From assembly GCF_002159455.1 (NCBI RefSeq), contig NZ_NFIQ01000041.1:1-33975 (forward strand): 33,975 nucleotides of DNA, in the 5' to 3' direction. This document shows, piece after piece, positions 6,762 through 15,589 of the stretch; within the stretch, counting starts at the first letter, position 1; every line of letters begins with the position of its first letter. Both the position numbers and the translations under genes were made by a program. The notes beneath the pieces were generated by a model, which ran no database searches, was not told the DNA's origin, and worked only from the letters and a program-made list of their open reading frames with translations. This stretch comes from Flavonifractor sp. An306 (GTDB taxonomy: Bacteria; Bacillota; Clostridia; Oscillospirales; Oscillospiraceae).

Positions 6762-6796
6762 ATGCCGTGTCAGGTCAGAAGAAAGGAGACGGAGCC

Positions 6797-7711
6797 ATGA
6801 AATGCGGGATTGTGGACGTGGGATCCAACACCATCCGGCTGTCCATCTATCACTGGGAGGGCCGGAATTTCAAGCTCCTGATGAATAAGAAAGAGATGGC
6901 GGGGCTGGCGGGATACATCAAGAACGGGGTGCTCTCTGACAGCGGGATCCTGGTGGCCTGCCGGGTACTGGCGGGCTTCAAGGCGCTGCTGCGGAACTTT
7001 GACATCGACCAGATCCATGTGTTCGGCACCGCCTCGCTGCGCAATATCGTCAACACCGAGGAGGCCCTGGAGACCATCCAGGCCGTCACCGACCTGGGGG
7101 TGGAGGTGCTCACCGGGGCGGAGGAGGCTGCCTTCTCCTTCCAGGGGGCCACGGTGGGGGGCGGCGCCCCCGGCGACGGCCTGCTGGCGGATATCGGCGG
7201 CGGCTCCACCGAGCTGGTGTCCTACCAGAACGGGGCCATCACCTCCGGCTGTTCTCTGCCCATGGGGTCGCTGTCCCTGTTTGCCAAGCACGTCTCCGGC
7301 CTGTTCCCCACCAAGGAGGAGCGAAAGGCCATCCGGGCCCATGTGGAGGGGGAGTTGGAGAAGGCCCGTACCGCCGGCCTGCGCTGCAGCCACCTCACCG
7401 GCGTGGGCGGCACCATCCGGGCGGCGGCCAAGCTGTGCAACGATCTGTCCGGGGCCGACCCGGACAACCGGGTGATTCCGGTGGGGGAGATCAAGGCCCT
7501 GTACAAGGATTTGAAGAAGGGAGACCAGGACACCCTGCGGCAGATCTTGCGCTCGGTGCCCGACCGGGTCCACACCATTCTCCCCGGCCTGGCCATCCTG
7601 ACCGCCGTTTTGCGCGCTTATGAGGTGGAGACGGTGTCGGTGAGCACCTGCGGCGTGCGGGAGGGCTATCTGCTCAACCGGGTGATGGGAGTGAAGGGAT
7701 CGCATGAGTAA
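6797..7711 (+). CDS. ppx: exopolyphosphatase / Ppx-GppA family phosphatase (short form)
   Basis: 304 residues. It has the ASKHA fold of Ppx/GppA: phosphate-1 loop DVGSNTIRLSIYHW near the N-terminus, the FGTASLRNIVN segment, phosphate-2 loop DIGGGSTEL (from Asp132) and the late VGGTIRAAAKL motif. These enzymes release phosphate from polyphosphate or hydrolyse pppGpp. It lacks the C-terminal helical domains of the ~500-residue enterobacterial Ppx, as is usual for short Firmicutes forms. ATG at 6797 is preferred over an upstream start because GAAAGGAG precedes it. It overlaps ppk1 by 8 nt, so synthesis and breakdown of polyphosphate are encoded together. Confidence 0.9.
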   Translation: MKCGIVDVGSNTIRLSIYHWEGRNFKLLMNKKEMAGLAGYIKNGVLSDSGILVACRVLAGFKALLRNFDIDQIHVFGTASLRNIVNTEEALETIQAVTDLGVEVLTGAEEAAFSFQGATVGGGAPGDGLLADIGGGSTELVSYQNGAITSGCSLPMGSLSLFAKHVSGLFPTKEERKAIRAHVEGELEKARTAGLRCSHLTGVGGTIRAAAKLCNDLSGADPDNRVIPVGEIKALYKDLKKGDQDTLRQILRSVPDRVHTILPGLAILTAVLRAYEVETVSVSTCGVREGYLLNRVMGVKGSHE

Positions 7712-9845
7712 AGAAGTGGATACCCGCTACACCCAGGAGCGGGAGCTGTCCTGGCTGCGCTTTAACGAGCGGGTGCTGGAGGAGGCCAAGGACGAGCGGG
7801 TGCCGCTGTTCGAGCGGCTGAAGTTCGCCGCCATTTTCACCAGCAACCTGGACGAGTTCTTCATGATCCGGGTGGGCTCCATCACCGACATGACCCTGTC
7901 CAAGCAGACCCACGTGGACAGCAAAAGCGGCCTCACCCCCAGCCAGCAGCTCCAGGCTATTTTCAAAACGGTGCCCGGCCTGTACAAGCAGCGGGACAAG
8001 ATCCTCTCCCAGCTGGAGAAGCGGCTGCGCACCTGCAACATTTGCAACCTGGCCCCCTCCGAGCTGGACGGCAAGGAGCGCAAGCTGGTGGAGCGTTGGT
8101 TCCGGGACTACGTGCAGCCGGTGCTCTCCCCCATGGTGGTGGACAGCCACCATCCCTTTCCCCACCTGCCCTCCAACAGCCTGGCCATCGCCCTCAGCCT
8201 GCGGATGGGGACCGAGCGCTGCTTCGGCCTGGTGCCCATCCCCAGGAACCTGCCCCCCTACATCCAGCTGGAGGAGCGGGGCCTGCGGTATCTGCTTACC
8301 GAGCAGGTGGTGCTGGCCTATGCCGACACTCTGTTTGAAAACTACCAGGTGGAGGAGAAGTGCGTGGTCTCGGTGACCCGCAACGCCGACATCAGCCCGG
8401 AGGACGAGGACTACGACGTGGGGGAGGACTTCCGGGCCCATATGCAGAAGGTGCTGAAAAAGCGGGCCCGGCTGGCCCCGGTGCGCCTGGAGATCCAGGG
8501 GGGCGCCTCCCCGGAGCTGCAGCAGTATCTGTGCCAGCGGCTGAACCTGACCGATGCGCAGGTGTTTCACGCCAAGGGCCCGCTGAACATGGGCTATGTC
8601 TACTCCCTGGAGAACAAGCTGCCTCAGGAGAGCGCCGCCGCCCTGTGCTACCCCCCCTATACCCCCCAGTGGCCCGCCGGGCTGGCGAAAGGGGAGAAGC
8701 TGATCCCCCAGGTCCTGCGGCGGGACGCCCTGCTGTTCTACCCCTACCAGAGCATGGAGCCCTTCCTCCAGCTGGTGCGGGAGGCGGCCAACGACCCGGC
8801 GGTGCTCTCCATCAAAATCACCATTTACCGCCTGGCCTCCACCGCCAAGCTGGTGGAGTACCTGGCCGCCGCCGCTGAGAACGGCAAGGACGTGACGGTG
8901 CTGATGGAGCTGCGGGCTCGCTTTGACGAGCAGAACAACATCGCCTGGGCCCAGCGGCTGGAGGAGGCCGGCTGCACCATCCTCTACGGCTTTGAGGGGT
9001 ATAAGGTCCACTCCAAGATCTGTCTCATCACCCGTCGGGAAAAGGGCCGCATCCAGTACATCACCCAGATCGGCACGGGAAACTACAACGAAAAGACCGC
9101 CAAGCTGTACACCGACTTCTGCCTGATGACTGCCAGCCCCGCCATCGGGGCGGACGGCGCGGTGTTTTTCCAGAACATGGCCACCTCCAACCTGAACGGG
9201 GAGTACCACCAGCTGCTGGTGGCCCCCCACGGCCTGAAAAACCGGCTTCTGGACCTGATGGACGGGGAGATCGAGAAGGCCCGCCAGGGCAAGCCCGCCC
9301 GCATTTTTGTCAAGGTCAACTCGGTGACCGACCGGGAGCTCATCGACAAGCTGGCCCAGGCCAGCCAGGCCGGGGTGCCGGTGACTATGAACGTCCGGGG
9401 CATCTGCTGCCTGCGGCCGGGGGTGCCGGGGCTTACCGACCACATCAAGGTCTTTTCCATCGTGGGCCGGTATTTGGAGCATCCCCGGATCTATGCCTTC
9501 GGCGTGGGGGAGGAGACCAGAATCTATATCGGCTCGGCGGACCTGATGACCCGGAACACTGAGCGTCGGGTGGAAATCGCCTGTCCGGTGCTGGACCCGG
9601 CAGTGCGCCGCCAGATCCGCCACTATGTGGAGCTGTACTGCTCCGACAACGAAAAGGCCCGGGTCCTCCAGCCCGACGGGTCCTATACCCGGGTGGAGCG
9701 GCCGGAGGGCACCCCCGGCATAGACGCCCAGGCGGCGCTGATGGACGAGGCCGAGCGGGAGGCGCTGGCGACGGCTCAGGCCCCGCCGGCGCCGGAGCGG
9801 CGGTCCGGCCTGCTGTCCCGGCTCTTCGGCCGGCGGAAGGAATAA
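7704..9845 (+). CDS. ppk1: polyphosphate kinase 1
   Basis: 713 residues, full length. It makes polyphosphate reversibly from ATP. The N domain begins with RELSWLRFNERVLEEA and FTSNLDEFFMIRVGS; the head domain follows; the two phospholipase-D-like catalytic domains include KITIYRLAS, RARFDEQNNIAWA, GYKVHSKI (His436, matching the phosphorylated His435 of the E. coli enzyme), QIGTGNYNEKTAKLYTD and IYIGSADLMTRNTERRVE. The C-terminus ends in a basic stretch. It starts inside ppx, 8 nt before that stop, so translation is coupled. A strong bidirectional terminator follows. Confidence 0.97.
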   Translation: MSKEVDTRYTQERELSWLRFNERVLEEAKDERVPLFERLKFAAIFTSNLDEFFMIRVGSITDMTLSKQTHVDSKSGLTPSQQLQAIFKTVPGLYKQRDKILSQLEKRLRTCNICNLAPSELDGKERKLVERWFRDYVQPVLSPMVVDSHHPFPHLPSNSLAIALSLRMGTERCFGLVPIPRNLPPYIQLEERGLRYLLTEQVVLAYADTLFENYQVEEKCVVSVTRNADISPEDEDYDVGEDFRAHMQKVLKKRARLAPVRLEIQGGASPELQQYLCQRLNLTDAQVFHAKGPLNMGYVYSLENKLPQESAAALCYPPYTPQWPAGLAKGEKLIPQVLRRDALLFYPYQSMEPFLQLVREAANDPAVLSIKITIYRLASTAKLVEYLAAAAENGKDVTVLMELRARFDEQNNIAWAQRLEEAGCTILYGFEGYKVHSKICLITRREKGRIQYITQIGTGNYNEKTAKLYTDFCLMTASPAIGADGAVFFQNMATSNLNGEYHQLLVAPHGLKNRLLDLMDGEIEKARQGKPARIFVKVNSVTDRELIDKLAQASQAGVPVTMNVRGICCLRPGVPGLTDHIKVFSIVGRYLEHPRIYAFGVGEETRIYIGSADLMTRNTERRVEIACPVLDPAVRRQIRHYVELYCSDNEKARVLQPDGSYTRVERPEGTPGIDAQAALMDEAEREALATAQAPPAPERRSGLLSRLFGRRKE

Positions 9846-9846
9846 G

Positions 9847-9884
9847 AAAAACTGGCTGTCATCCAAAGATGACAGCCAGTTTTT
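9847..9884. terminator. bidirectional terminator between ppk1 and the MATE gene
   Basis: A 17-bp stem (AAAAACTGGCTGTCATC) with a CAAA loop; A-run on one side and T-run on the other make it work for both convergent genes. Confidence 0.9.
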
Positions 9885-9886
9885 GT

Positions 9887-11251
9887 TTACATGGACAACA
9901 GCCGCTTGCGGCACCACGCCCGGCTGCGCCACCGCCACAGAAAGAGCACTGCCCGCAGGCACTCGTCGCAGGCCATGGCGATCCACAGGCCCGCCAGCCC
10001 CAGGCCCATGGGCATGGACAGGAGCAGGCCTCCGCCCACGGCGGTGAGCCAGGCGCTGAACACGCAGATGGCGATGGGGAAACGGATGTCTCCGCAGGCC
10101 TGGAGGGAGCGGCACATGACGATGTTGACCGCCCGGCCGATTTCCAGGGGGATCTCAATGAGCATGATGGTGTGGAATAGCTCCAGCACCGCCTGGTCGC
10201 TGGTGAACAGCCGCAGCAGGGGGGTGCTGAAGAGATAGAGCACCACAGACACCAGGGTGGATATTACCAACGACGCCAGTAGTGTGCGCTTGACCCTGCG
10301 GTCCACCTCCTCAATCTGTTCGGCGCCCATCAGCCGGGCCACCACCACCTGGGTGGCCTGGGACACCGCGGAGGCGAACATGTAGGTCAGCATGGCGAAC
10401 ATATTGGCGTAAACCCGGGTGTTGATGACGAACAGGGCAAAGTTGTTGCAGATGGACTGAATACAGATCTGGGAGAGGTTGTAGGAGATGGACTCTCCAC
10501 CGGTGGGCAGGCCGATGCGCAGCAGCCGCCGGAGCTGGTCGACAGGGAAGGGGCGCAGGTGGGACAGGCGGATGACCGGCCCAAACCGCCGGCGGAACAG
10601 GATAGCGATGACCACCACGCCGAAGATCCGGGACACATCGCTGGACACGGCGGCTCCCGCCACGCCCAGGGCGGGCAGGCCGAAGGCGCCGTTGATGAGC
10701 AGGGCGTTGCCGCCAATGTTCATCAGATTCATCAGCACCGAGATGAGCATGGTCTCCTTCATCATCTGGCTGCTGCGGAAGAAGGCGGTGAAGGTCAGGT
10801 AGATGGACTGGAACACCATGCCGCCGCCGATGATCCGGATGTACAGGCAGGTGTCGGCAAAAATCTCCTCCGGCACCTTCATGAGGTGGAAGATGGGTCC
10901 ACACAGGGCCATAAGCAGCCCGCCGATGGCCAGACCGAAGATGCCGTTGACCACCAGAGATACGGTGTAGGTCTCGTTGACCCGCTTCGTGTCCTCAGCG
11001 CCGATATACTGAGCGATGAGGATCATGGACGCGGTACAGATGACGGAAAAGACCAGCAGCAGCAGATTGGTGATCTGATTGGCGTTGCCGATGGCTCCCA
11101 CGCCGTTGGGGTCATACCAGCCCACCATGATCTGGTCGGCGTTGCCCACCAGCATCTGCAGCAGCAGCTCGATAAAGATGGGCCAGGTAAGTGAGAGGAT
11201 ACCCCCGCTCCGGCGGGGGCGTTGCGCGGAGGCGTGCAGTTTCTTTCCCAT
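9887..11251 (-). CDS. MATE family multidrug/cation exporter
   Basis: 454 residues with about 12 membrane helices in two halves. The start region LTWPIFIELLLQMLVGNADQ and IAQYIGAED match MatE repeats, and the second half has IGLPTGGESISYNLSQ. MATE proteins export drugs and organic cations using proton or sodium gradients; the substrate is not deducible. The start at 11251 is chosen because GGAAGGAG lies 5-6 nt upstream, whereas the ATG at 11266 has no such site. A promoter lies at 11296-11323. The ArsR-like gene upstream is separated by a terminator, so the two are neighbours rather than one operon. Confidence 0.93.
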   Translation of the reverse strand: MGKKLHASAQRPRRSGGILSLTWPIFIELLLQMLVGNADQIMVGWYDPNGVGAIGNANQITNLLLLVFSVICTASMILIAQYIGAEDTKRVNETYTVSLVVNGIFGLAIGGLLMALCGPIFHLMKVPEEIFADTCLYIRIIGGGMVFQSIYLTFTAFFRSSQMMKETMLISVLMNLMNIGGNALLINGAFGLPALGVAGAAVSSDVSRIFGVVVIAILFRRRFGPVIRLSHLRPFPVDQLRRLLRIGLPTGGESISYNLSQICIQSICNNFALFVINTRVYANMFAMLTYMFASAVSQATQVVVARLMGAEQIEEVDRRVKRTLLASLVISTLVSVVLYLFSTPLLRLFTSDQAVLELFHTIMLIEIPLEIGRAVNIVMCRSLQACGDIRFPIAICVFSAWLTAVGGGLLLSMPMGLGLAGLWIAMACDECLRAVLFLWRWRSRAWCRKRLLSM

Positions 11252-11295
11252 GGGAACTCCTTCCAATCCTCAATATCATAAATACAGCAGGCAAT

Positions 11296-11323
11296 ATTAT
11301 AGGAACTTTCGTAGGGATTTCAA
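11296..11323 (-). promoter_or_regulatory. promoter of the MATE gene
   Basis: On the minus strand TTGAAA (11318-11323), 16-bp spacer, TATAAT (11296-11301). The neighbouring ArsR-like protein is an obvious candidate regulator, but no clear dyad overlaps the boxes. Confidence 0.75.
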
Positions 11324-11381
11324 TGGGAAAATTTCATGGCATTTTTCTCCCCGGAGGGCCTATCTTCGTCAAAGAGCTGAA

Positions 11382-11420
11382 AGAAAAAGGCTGTCCGCCA
11401 GAGCCTGGCGGGCAGCCTTT
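11382..11420 (-). terminator. terminator of the ArsR-like gene
   Basis: A 16-bp stem with one mismatch (AAAGGCTG..CCGCCAG), 3-nt loop, then TTTTTCTTTC on the minus strand, immediately after the stop codon. Confidence 0.85.
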
Positions 11421-11422
11421 GG

Positions 11423-11980
11423 TTACAGAGTGGATTCATCCGGCGCACGGTAGGTCATAAAGACATATTCCCAGTGCTCGTCATCCTGGTCGAGGTGGGC
11501 GTTGTGGGTTTCCAGGTATTTTATAATAAGGGCAAACAGCTCCTCCCGCTCCTGCGGCGAAAGGTGGAATGCCCCGAACCGGAGCAGGCAGTGCTGGTCC
11601 AGCTCGTTTTCCGGGTACTGGTGGGTGGCATTGATCAGGCCCCGGAAGGTGCCGTCCACAATATTGGCGGCCATGGCCTCCCGCTCCCCCTGAAAGGTGT
11701 CTTTTCTGCCCAGATGAAGGCGGATTTCCACGTCGTCCAGAGCGTAGAGCACCACCTTGCGGTCGTGTACCTCCATTTCCCGCTGGAGCACCACACCCAT
11801 GTCCACTAATTTTTTCAGGTGCCCCTGGGCGGCGATGGGGGAGAGATTCATCCGCTTTGCCACGCCATTGGCGGACAGGGGCTTTCCGGCCAGACGCAGC
11901 AGATGGATGATTTCCTGACGGACGGGGTGCAGCAGAACCCGAAACTGACATTTTTGCTCCAAATCAATGATCCTGGGCAT
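11423..11980 (-). CDS. ArsR-like winged-helix transcriptional regulator
   Basis: 185 residues. Residues 12-80 form a winged helix of ArsR type (LLHPVRQEIIHLLRLAGKPLSANGVAKRMN, then LKKLVDMGVVL and a beta wing). The C-terminal 100 residues, with GTFRGLINATHQYPENELDQH, are a helical effector domain I do not recognise; it has one Cys at the start (QKCQF) and one in DQHCLL, too few for a classical ArsR metal site. Start ATG with AAAAGGAG upstream. Its target may be the adjacent MATE exporter or the opp-type genes on the other side; both are on the same strand. Confidence 0.82.
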   Translation of the reverse strand: MPRIIDLEQKCQFRVLLHPVRQEIIHLLRLAGKPLSANGVAKRMNLSPIAAQGHLKKLVDMGVVLQREMEVHDRKVVLYALDDVEIRLHLGRKDTFQGEREAMAANIVDGTFRGLINATHQYPENELDQHCLLRFGAFHLSPQEREELFALIIKYLETHNAHLDQDDEHWEYVFMTYRAPDESTL

Positions 11981-12012
11981 GGAGGGGTACTCCTTTTCTC
12001 TGAGTTATCTTT

Positions 12013-12042
12013 ATGATACCATGAAAACTTTGGCTGTGACAA
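12013..12042 (-). promoter_or_regulatory. promoter of the ArsR-like gene
   Basis: On the minus strand TTGTCA (12037-12042), 18-bp spacer, TATCAT (12013-12018). It lies in the gap after the permease gene, so the regulator can be transcribed separately from the glmS-opp operon. Confidence 0.6.
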
Positions 12043-12081
12043 GAGAAAGGTGTACCCTTTTCCAAATGAAAACGGGAAAGT

Positions 12082-12951
12082 TCAGTCGGGGAGCCGGCGG
12101 GAACGGGGGTCCAGGGCGTCTCGCAGGCCGTCGCCGATGACCGCCAGGCAGAGGACGGTGAAGATGATGCACAGGCTGGGGGGGATCCAGGCCCAGGGCC
12201 GGCTGGTGAGAACGGTGAGGTCGGCGGCGGCCTGGATCAGGCTGCCCCAGGAGGCCTGAGGGGTGCGGATACCCACCCCCAGAAAGCTGAGGCTGGATTC
12301 AGACAGGATGGCCCGGCCCGCCCGCAGGGGGATGGAGCACCACACCGGAGCCACCACGTTGGGCAGCACGTTGCGCCGCAGGAGAAATCCCCGGCTGGCC
12401 CCCAGGGCCCGGGCGGCCACCACATACTCCTGATCCCGGACGGTGAGGGTGTTGCCGTAGACCAGCCGGGCGATACCCGTCCAGCCCAGCAGCCCCAGCA
12501 CCAGCACGATGTTGAGGGCGGAGGGACCCACCAGAGCCACCAGGCAGAGCACCAGAATGATGCTGGGGAAGGACTGAACAATGTCAGCCAGCCGCATGAG
12601 CCAGAATTCCCAGGCTCCCCGGCGGTAGCCGGCCAGCAGGCCCAGGGGCACGCCCAGCGCGGCGCTGATGGCGGCGGCGGAGAGGCCGATGAGGAGGGAG
12701 ACCTGCCCGCCGCACAGCAGCCGGGCCAGCAGATCCCGCCCCACGTCGTCGGTGCCCAGCCAGTGGGCGGGGGAGGGAGGGGCCCAGAAGCCGGCCTCCA
12801 GATCGCTGACGTTGGGCTCCAGGCCCATCAGCGGGGGAAGCAGAAAGACCAGCAGCAGCTCCAGGCACAGCAGGAACAGACAGACCACCGCCCGCCGGTT
12901 CCGGCAAAAGCGGGCCCAGGGGCTTCTGGGATTGCTGCGGAAAGGGGTCAT
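12082..12951 (-). CDS. oligopeptide/nickel-type ABC transporter permease, DppC/OppC family
   Basis: 289 residues. An N-terminal membrane anchor (about 22-42) precedes a periplasmic-side loop ending HWLGTDDVGRDLLARLL, the conserved DppC/OppC entry, then five more helices. The EAA loop that docks the ATPase is seen as QEYVVAARALGASRGFLLRRNVLPN, and the ending SESSLSFLGVGIRTPQASWG is typical. It starts 4 nt after the DppB-like stop with GGAAAGGAG in front. No ATPase genes follow: the next gene is a regulator. Confidence 0.93.
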   Translation of the reverse strand: MTPFRSNPRSPWARFCRNRRAVVCLFLLCLELLLVFLLPPLMGLEPNVSDLEAGFWAPPSPAHWLGTDDVGRDLLARLLCGGQVSLLIGLSAAAISAALGVPLGLLAGYRRGAWEFWLMRLADIVQSFPSIILVLCLVALVGPSALNIVLVLGLLGWTGIARLVYGNTLTVRDQEYVVAARALGASRGFLLRRNVLPNVVAPVWCSIPLRAGRAILSESSLSFLGVGIRTPQASWGSLIQAAADLTVLTSRPWAWIPPSLCIIFTVLCLAVIGDGLRDALDPRSRRLPD

Positions 12952-12955
12952 GACG

Positions 12956-13912
12956 TCACTCCTTTCCGTAGCGCACCCTGGGATCGGCCAGTCCGTAGAC
13001 CAGGTCCAGGAGCAGGTTGGTCAGGAGCACGCCCAGGGCGACCACCACTGTTACACCCATTACCAGCGGGTAGTCCCGCTGGGAGATGGCGGAGAAAAGG
13101 AGGCTGCCCATGCCGGGCCAGCCGAAAATCTGTTCCACCACCACCGAGCCGCCCAGGATGTGAGGGATATGGCTGAGGATGGTGGTGAGCACCGGTACCA
13201 GAGAGCCCCGGAAGGCGTGGCGCACCATGACGGCTCCATCGGTCAGCCCCTTGGCCCGGGCGGTGAGGATATAGTCCTGTCCCAGGGACTCCAGACAGGC
13301 GGAACGGGTCTGTTTTACCAGCTCCCCCAGACTGCTGAGACACACCACTCCGGCGGGGAGGACCAGGTGGCGGAGCAGATCCCCCAGGCTGGTGAAGGTG
13401 CCGGCGGCGTACATGCCGTGGGTGGGCAGCCAGCCCAGGGTGACGGCAAAGAGGGCGATTCCCCCCAGGCAGAGCACAAAGCCGGGGACGCCGAAGCTGA
13501 GCAGGCTGAGGAAGGAGGCCAGCCGGTCCCAGACCGACCGGGGTTTCCAGGCGGCCAGCACCCCCAGCGGAAGGGCGGCGGCCACCGCCAGCGCCACCCC
13601 GCTGCCGGTGAGCAGCAGGGAGGGGCCCACCCGCTGGACGATGAGCCGGCTCACCGGCCGGTTGTAGAAGTAGGACTGGCCCAGATCCCCCTGGAAGAGA
13701 CCGGCCAGCCACCCGGCGTACCGGAGGGGCAGGGGCTGATCCAGGCCCAGAGAGGCCTCCAGCGCGGCCCGGTCGGCCTCGTTGGCGGCCCCCTCGCCCA
13801 TCAGATCGGTGATGGTGCCGGGGGCCAGATTGACCATAAGAAACACGAGCAGGGTAATCCCGAAAAAAACAGGGATAGCCGTAATCAAACGGCTGCGGAT
13901 ATAGCGACCCAT
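12956..13912 (-). CDS. oligopeptide/nickel-type ABC transporter permease, DppB/OppB family
   Basis: 318 residues from the ATG at 13912, chosen because AGGAGG lies 11 nt upstream; the longer GTG start at 13933 lacks a ribosome site. The N-terminus GRYIRSRLITAIPVFFGITLLVFLMV, the LGLDQPLPLRYAGWL segment, the EAA loop YILTARAKGLTDGAVMVRHAFR and the ending VEQIFGWPGMGSLLFSAI are all DppB hallmarks. It pairs with the DppC-like protein to form the membrane channel. It follows the binding-protein gene after a 97-nt gap with two hairpins. Confidence 0.93.
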   Translation of the reverse strand: MGRYIRSRLITAIPVFFGITLLVFLMVNLAPGTITDLMGEGAANEADRAALEASLGLDQPLPLRYAGWLAGLFQGDLGQSYFYNRPVSRLIVQRVGPSLLLTGSGVALAVAAALPLGVLAAWKPRSVWDRLASFLSLLSFGVPGFVLCLGGIALFAVTLGWLPTHGMYAAGTFTSLGDLLRHLVLPAGVVCLSSLGELVKQTRSACLESLGQDYILTARAKGLTDGAVMVRHAFRGSLVPVLTTILSHIPHILGGSVVVEQIFGWPGMGSLLFSAISQRDYPLVMGVTVVVALGVLLTNLLLDLVYGLADPRVRYGKE

Positions 13913-13945
13913 AAGCGATGCTGCCTCCTGCACTTCCGGCCTTTC

Positions 13946-14020
13946 GGCACGGGCCGCTATGGGCGGCGGCCCTACGGAGGTTTTTTCTGTCTGAATGGGG
14001 CCGGTGCGGTTAACCGGCCT
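13946..14020 (-). repeat. two GC-rich hairpins between binding-protein and permease genes (REP-like)
   Basis: One hairpin (arms GGCCGGT/ACCGGCC) spans the stop codon of the binding-protein gene at about 13998-14018. A second (GGGCCGC ... GCGGCCC, 8-nt loop) lies at about 13958-13980 and looks like the short dyad repeats scattered between genes in Oscillospirales; only this copy is in the window. Neither has a T-run, so they are more likely mRNA-protecting structures that keep the binding-protein message more abundant than the permease message. Confidence 0.5.
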
Positions 14021-15578
14021 TTAACGTCCACTCCCACACGTTCTCATTGGAGAAACTGGAGGAGGGGTAGTCGATGTTGTCCGCGGTGGGGGACTGGGCG
14101 TGGAGGGTGCGGCCAAACCACAGGGGGATAAAGGGCCGCTCCCGGGCCAGCAGCTCCTGCAGCTGATTCACCAGTTCCTGCCGCTCCGGGCCGCCGGGGG
14201 CGGCCTTGATCTGGGCGATCAGCGTGGTGTAGGGGGTCAGGTCCGCCACGTGGAAGATGTTGTTGCCCGCACTGAACCGGCTCTCGGTAAACCACAGGGG
14301 GAGGGCACCGGGAGTGTGGCTGGCAATGGCCATGTCGTACTTGCCCTCCGCCATGCCGGAGAACAAGGTGGCGGAGTCCACCGTCTCAATGGTCACAGTG
14401 ATGTCCACCTCGGCCAGCTGCTGCTGCATGAGGGCGGCCAGGCCGGAGCGGTTGGAGGTGCAGGCCAGGGTATAGGTCTGCCCGTCATAGCCGCCCTCCT
14501 CCAGCAGCGCCTTGGCCCCCTCCACGTCCCGGCTCCAGGTGAGGGAGCTGGTGTAGGCCGTGCCCGGGGTCAGGTCGGTGGCGGTGGGTTCGCCCAGGCC
14601 CTGGGCGGTGTGGAGACACAGGGCCTCCTTGTCCAGGGCCAGGTCAATGGCCCGGCGGGTGGCGGAGCTGCTGATGGTCTCGTTGTTGAGCATCAGCTCG
14701 TAAAAGCTGTTGGGCACCGTGCCCTCCAGCACTTCGATGCCGCCGTCCTCGGCGGTCTGCCGGTCATCCGCCGCCAGGTTGCCGCCGAAGGCGTAATAGT
14801 CCAGGTCTCCCGCCATCAGGGAGGGGAGCAGGTTGGACTTGTCCATCACGGTAATGACCAGCTTGTCAAAACCGGGCCGCCCCAGCTGGTAGTCGGGGTT
14901 GGCCTGGAGGGTGAGCTGGCTGCCGGGGATCTCCTCCACAAATTTGAGGGGACCGGAGCCGATGGGCGCCTCCCACAGCTCCAGAGCCATAACCTCCGCC
15001 GGGTCAACCCCCTCCAGCAGATGGGTGGGCAGCACGTAGAACTCCCGGTTGCGGTCCAGAAGGAAGTCCTCCGGGGCGGTGGGCGATTTGAAGGTGAGCT
15101 TCAGGGTGTGCTGGTCTATGGCTTCGGCGCCCAGGGTCTCCCCCTCGACGGCAGCGCCGTTTTCGTCGGTGCCCGCCAGCACGTTGAATACCGACCGGGC
15201 CAGGGTGGGGCAGTCCGGGTTGGTCATCAGGGCGATGGTGTCCGCCCAATGTTCCGCCGTTACGGGGGTGCCGTCGTGGAAGGCGGCGTTTTCGTCCAGA
15301 TGGAACACCACCGCCATGCCGTTATCGGCGCTCTCCCAGGAGGCGGCTCCCCGGGGGTCCAGGGAGCCGTCGGCGTGGACGTAGGCCAGCCGGTCATAGA
15401 TCTTGTCGCACACAATGCGGGTGTAATTGCTCCCCGACGGGCTGTTGTAGGGCATCAGGGTGTCCCAGGCGTTGGACATGCCGTAGCGCACCACGTCGGC
15501 CGCGTCCTGGCTGGGCCCGCAGGCGGCCAGGGAGAGGGCCAGTACCAGGGTCAGGATCAGAGCGGTCAGCTTTTTCAA
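14010..15578 (-). CDS. ABC transporter substrate-binding lipoprotein, family 5 (oligopeptide/nickel type)
   Basis: 522 residues. A lipoprotein signal peptide ends at LSLAAC (Cys about residue 20). The mature part is a family-5 solute-binding protein: VRYGMSNAWDTLMPY at the start, GAASWESADNGMAVVFHLDENAAFHDGTPVTAEHW (the family signature region; shown only in part by its conserved F-H-D-G-x-P-V-T core), and GSGPLKFVE later. It captures peptides, nickel complexes or similar ligands for the two permeases. The start is TTG, with AAGGAGG upstream that lies across the glmS stop region; the gap to glmS is 11 nt. Ligand unknown. Confidence 0.93.
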   Translation of the reverse strand: MKKLTALILTLVLALSLAACGPSQDAADVVRYGMSNAWDTLMPYNSPSGSNYTRIVCDKIYDRLAYVHADGSLDPRGAASWESADNGMAVVFHLDENAAFHDGTPVTAEHWADTIALMTNPDCPTLARSVFNVLAGTDENGAAVEGETLGAEAIDQHTLKLTFKSPTAPEDFLLDRNREFYVLPTHLLEGVDPAEVMALELWEAPIGSGPLKFVEEIPGSQLTLQANPDYQLGRPGFDKLVITVMDKSNLLPSLMAGDLDYYAFGGNLAADDRQTAEDGGIEVLEGTVPNSFYELMLNNETISSSATRRAIDLALDKEALCLHTAQGLGEPTATDLTPGTAYTSSLTWSRDVEGAKALLEEGGYDGQTYTLACTSNRSGLAALMQQQLAEVDITVTIETVDSATLFSGMAEGKYDMAIASHTPGALPLWFTESRFSAGNNIFHVADLTPYTTLIAQIKAAPGGPERQELVNQLQELLARERPFIPLWFGRTLHAQSPTADNIDYPSSSFSNENVWEWTLKAG

Positions 15579-15589
15579 AAAAATCCTCC

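Noticed and set aside
7704-7711. ppx/ppk1 overlap as an unusual arrangement
   Set aside because: Adjacent, overlapping polyphosphate genes are common in bacteria; nothing beyond normal translational coupling is indicated.
7674-10115. Long open frame of 813 codons on the minus strand opposite ppx-ppk1
   Set aside because: It is antisense to two clearly identified enzymes, has low-complexity Gly/His/Gln-rich composition and no ribosome site; such frames arise in GC-rich genes with biased third positions.
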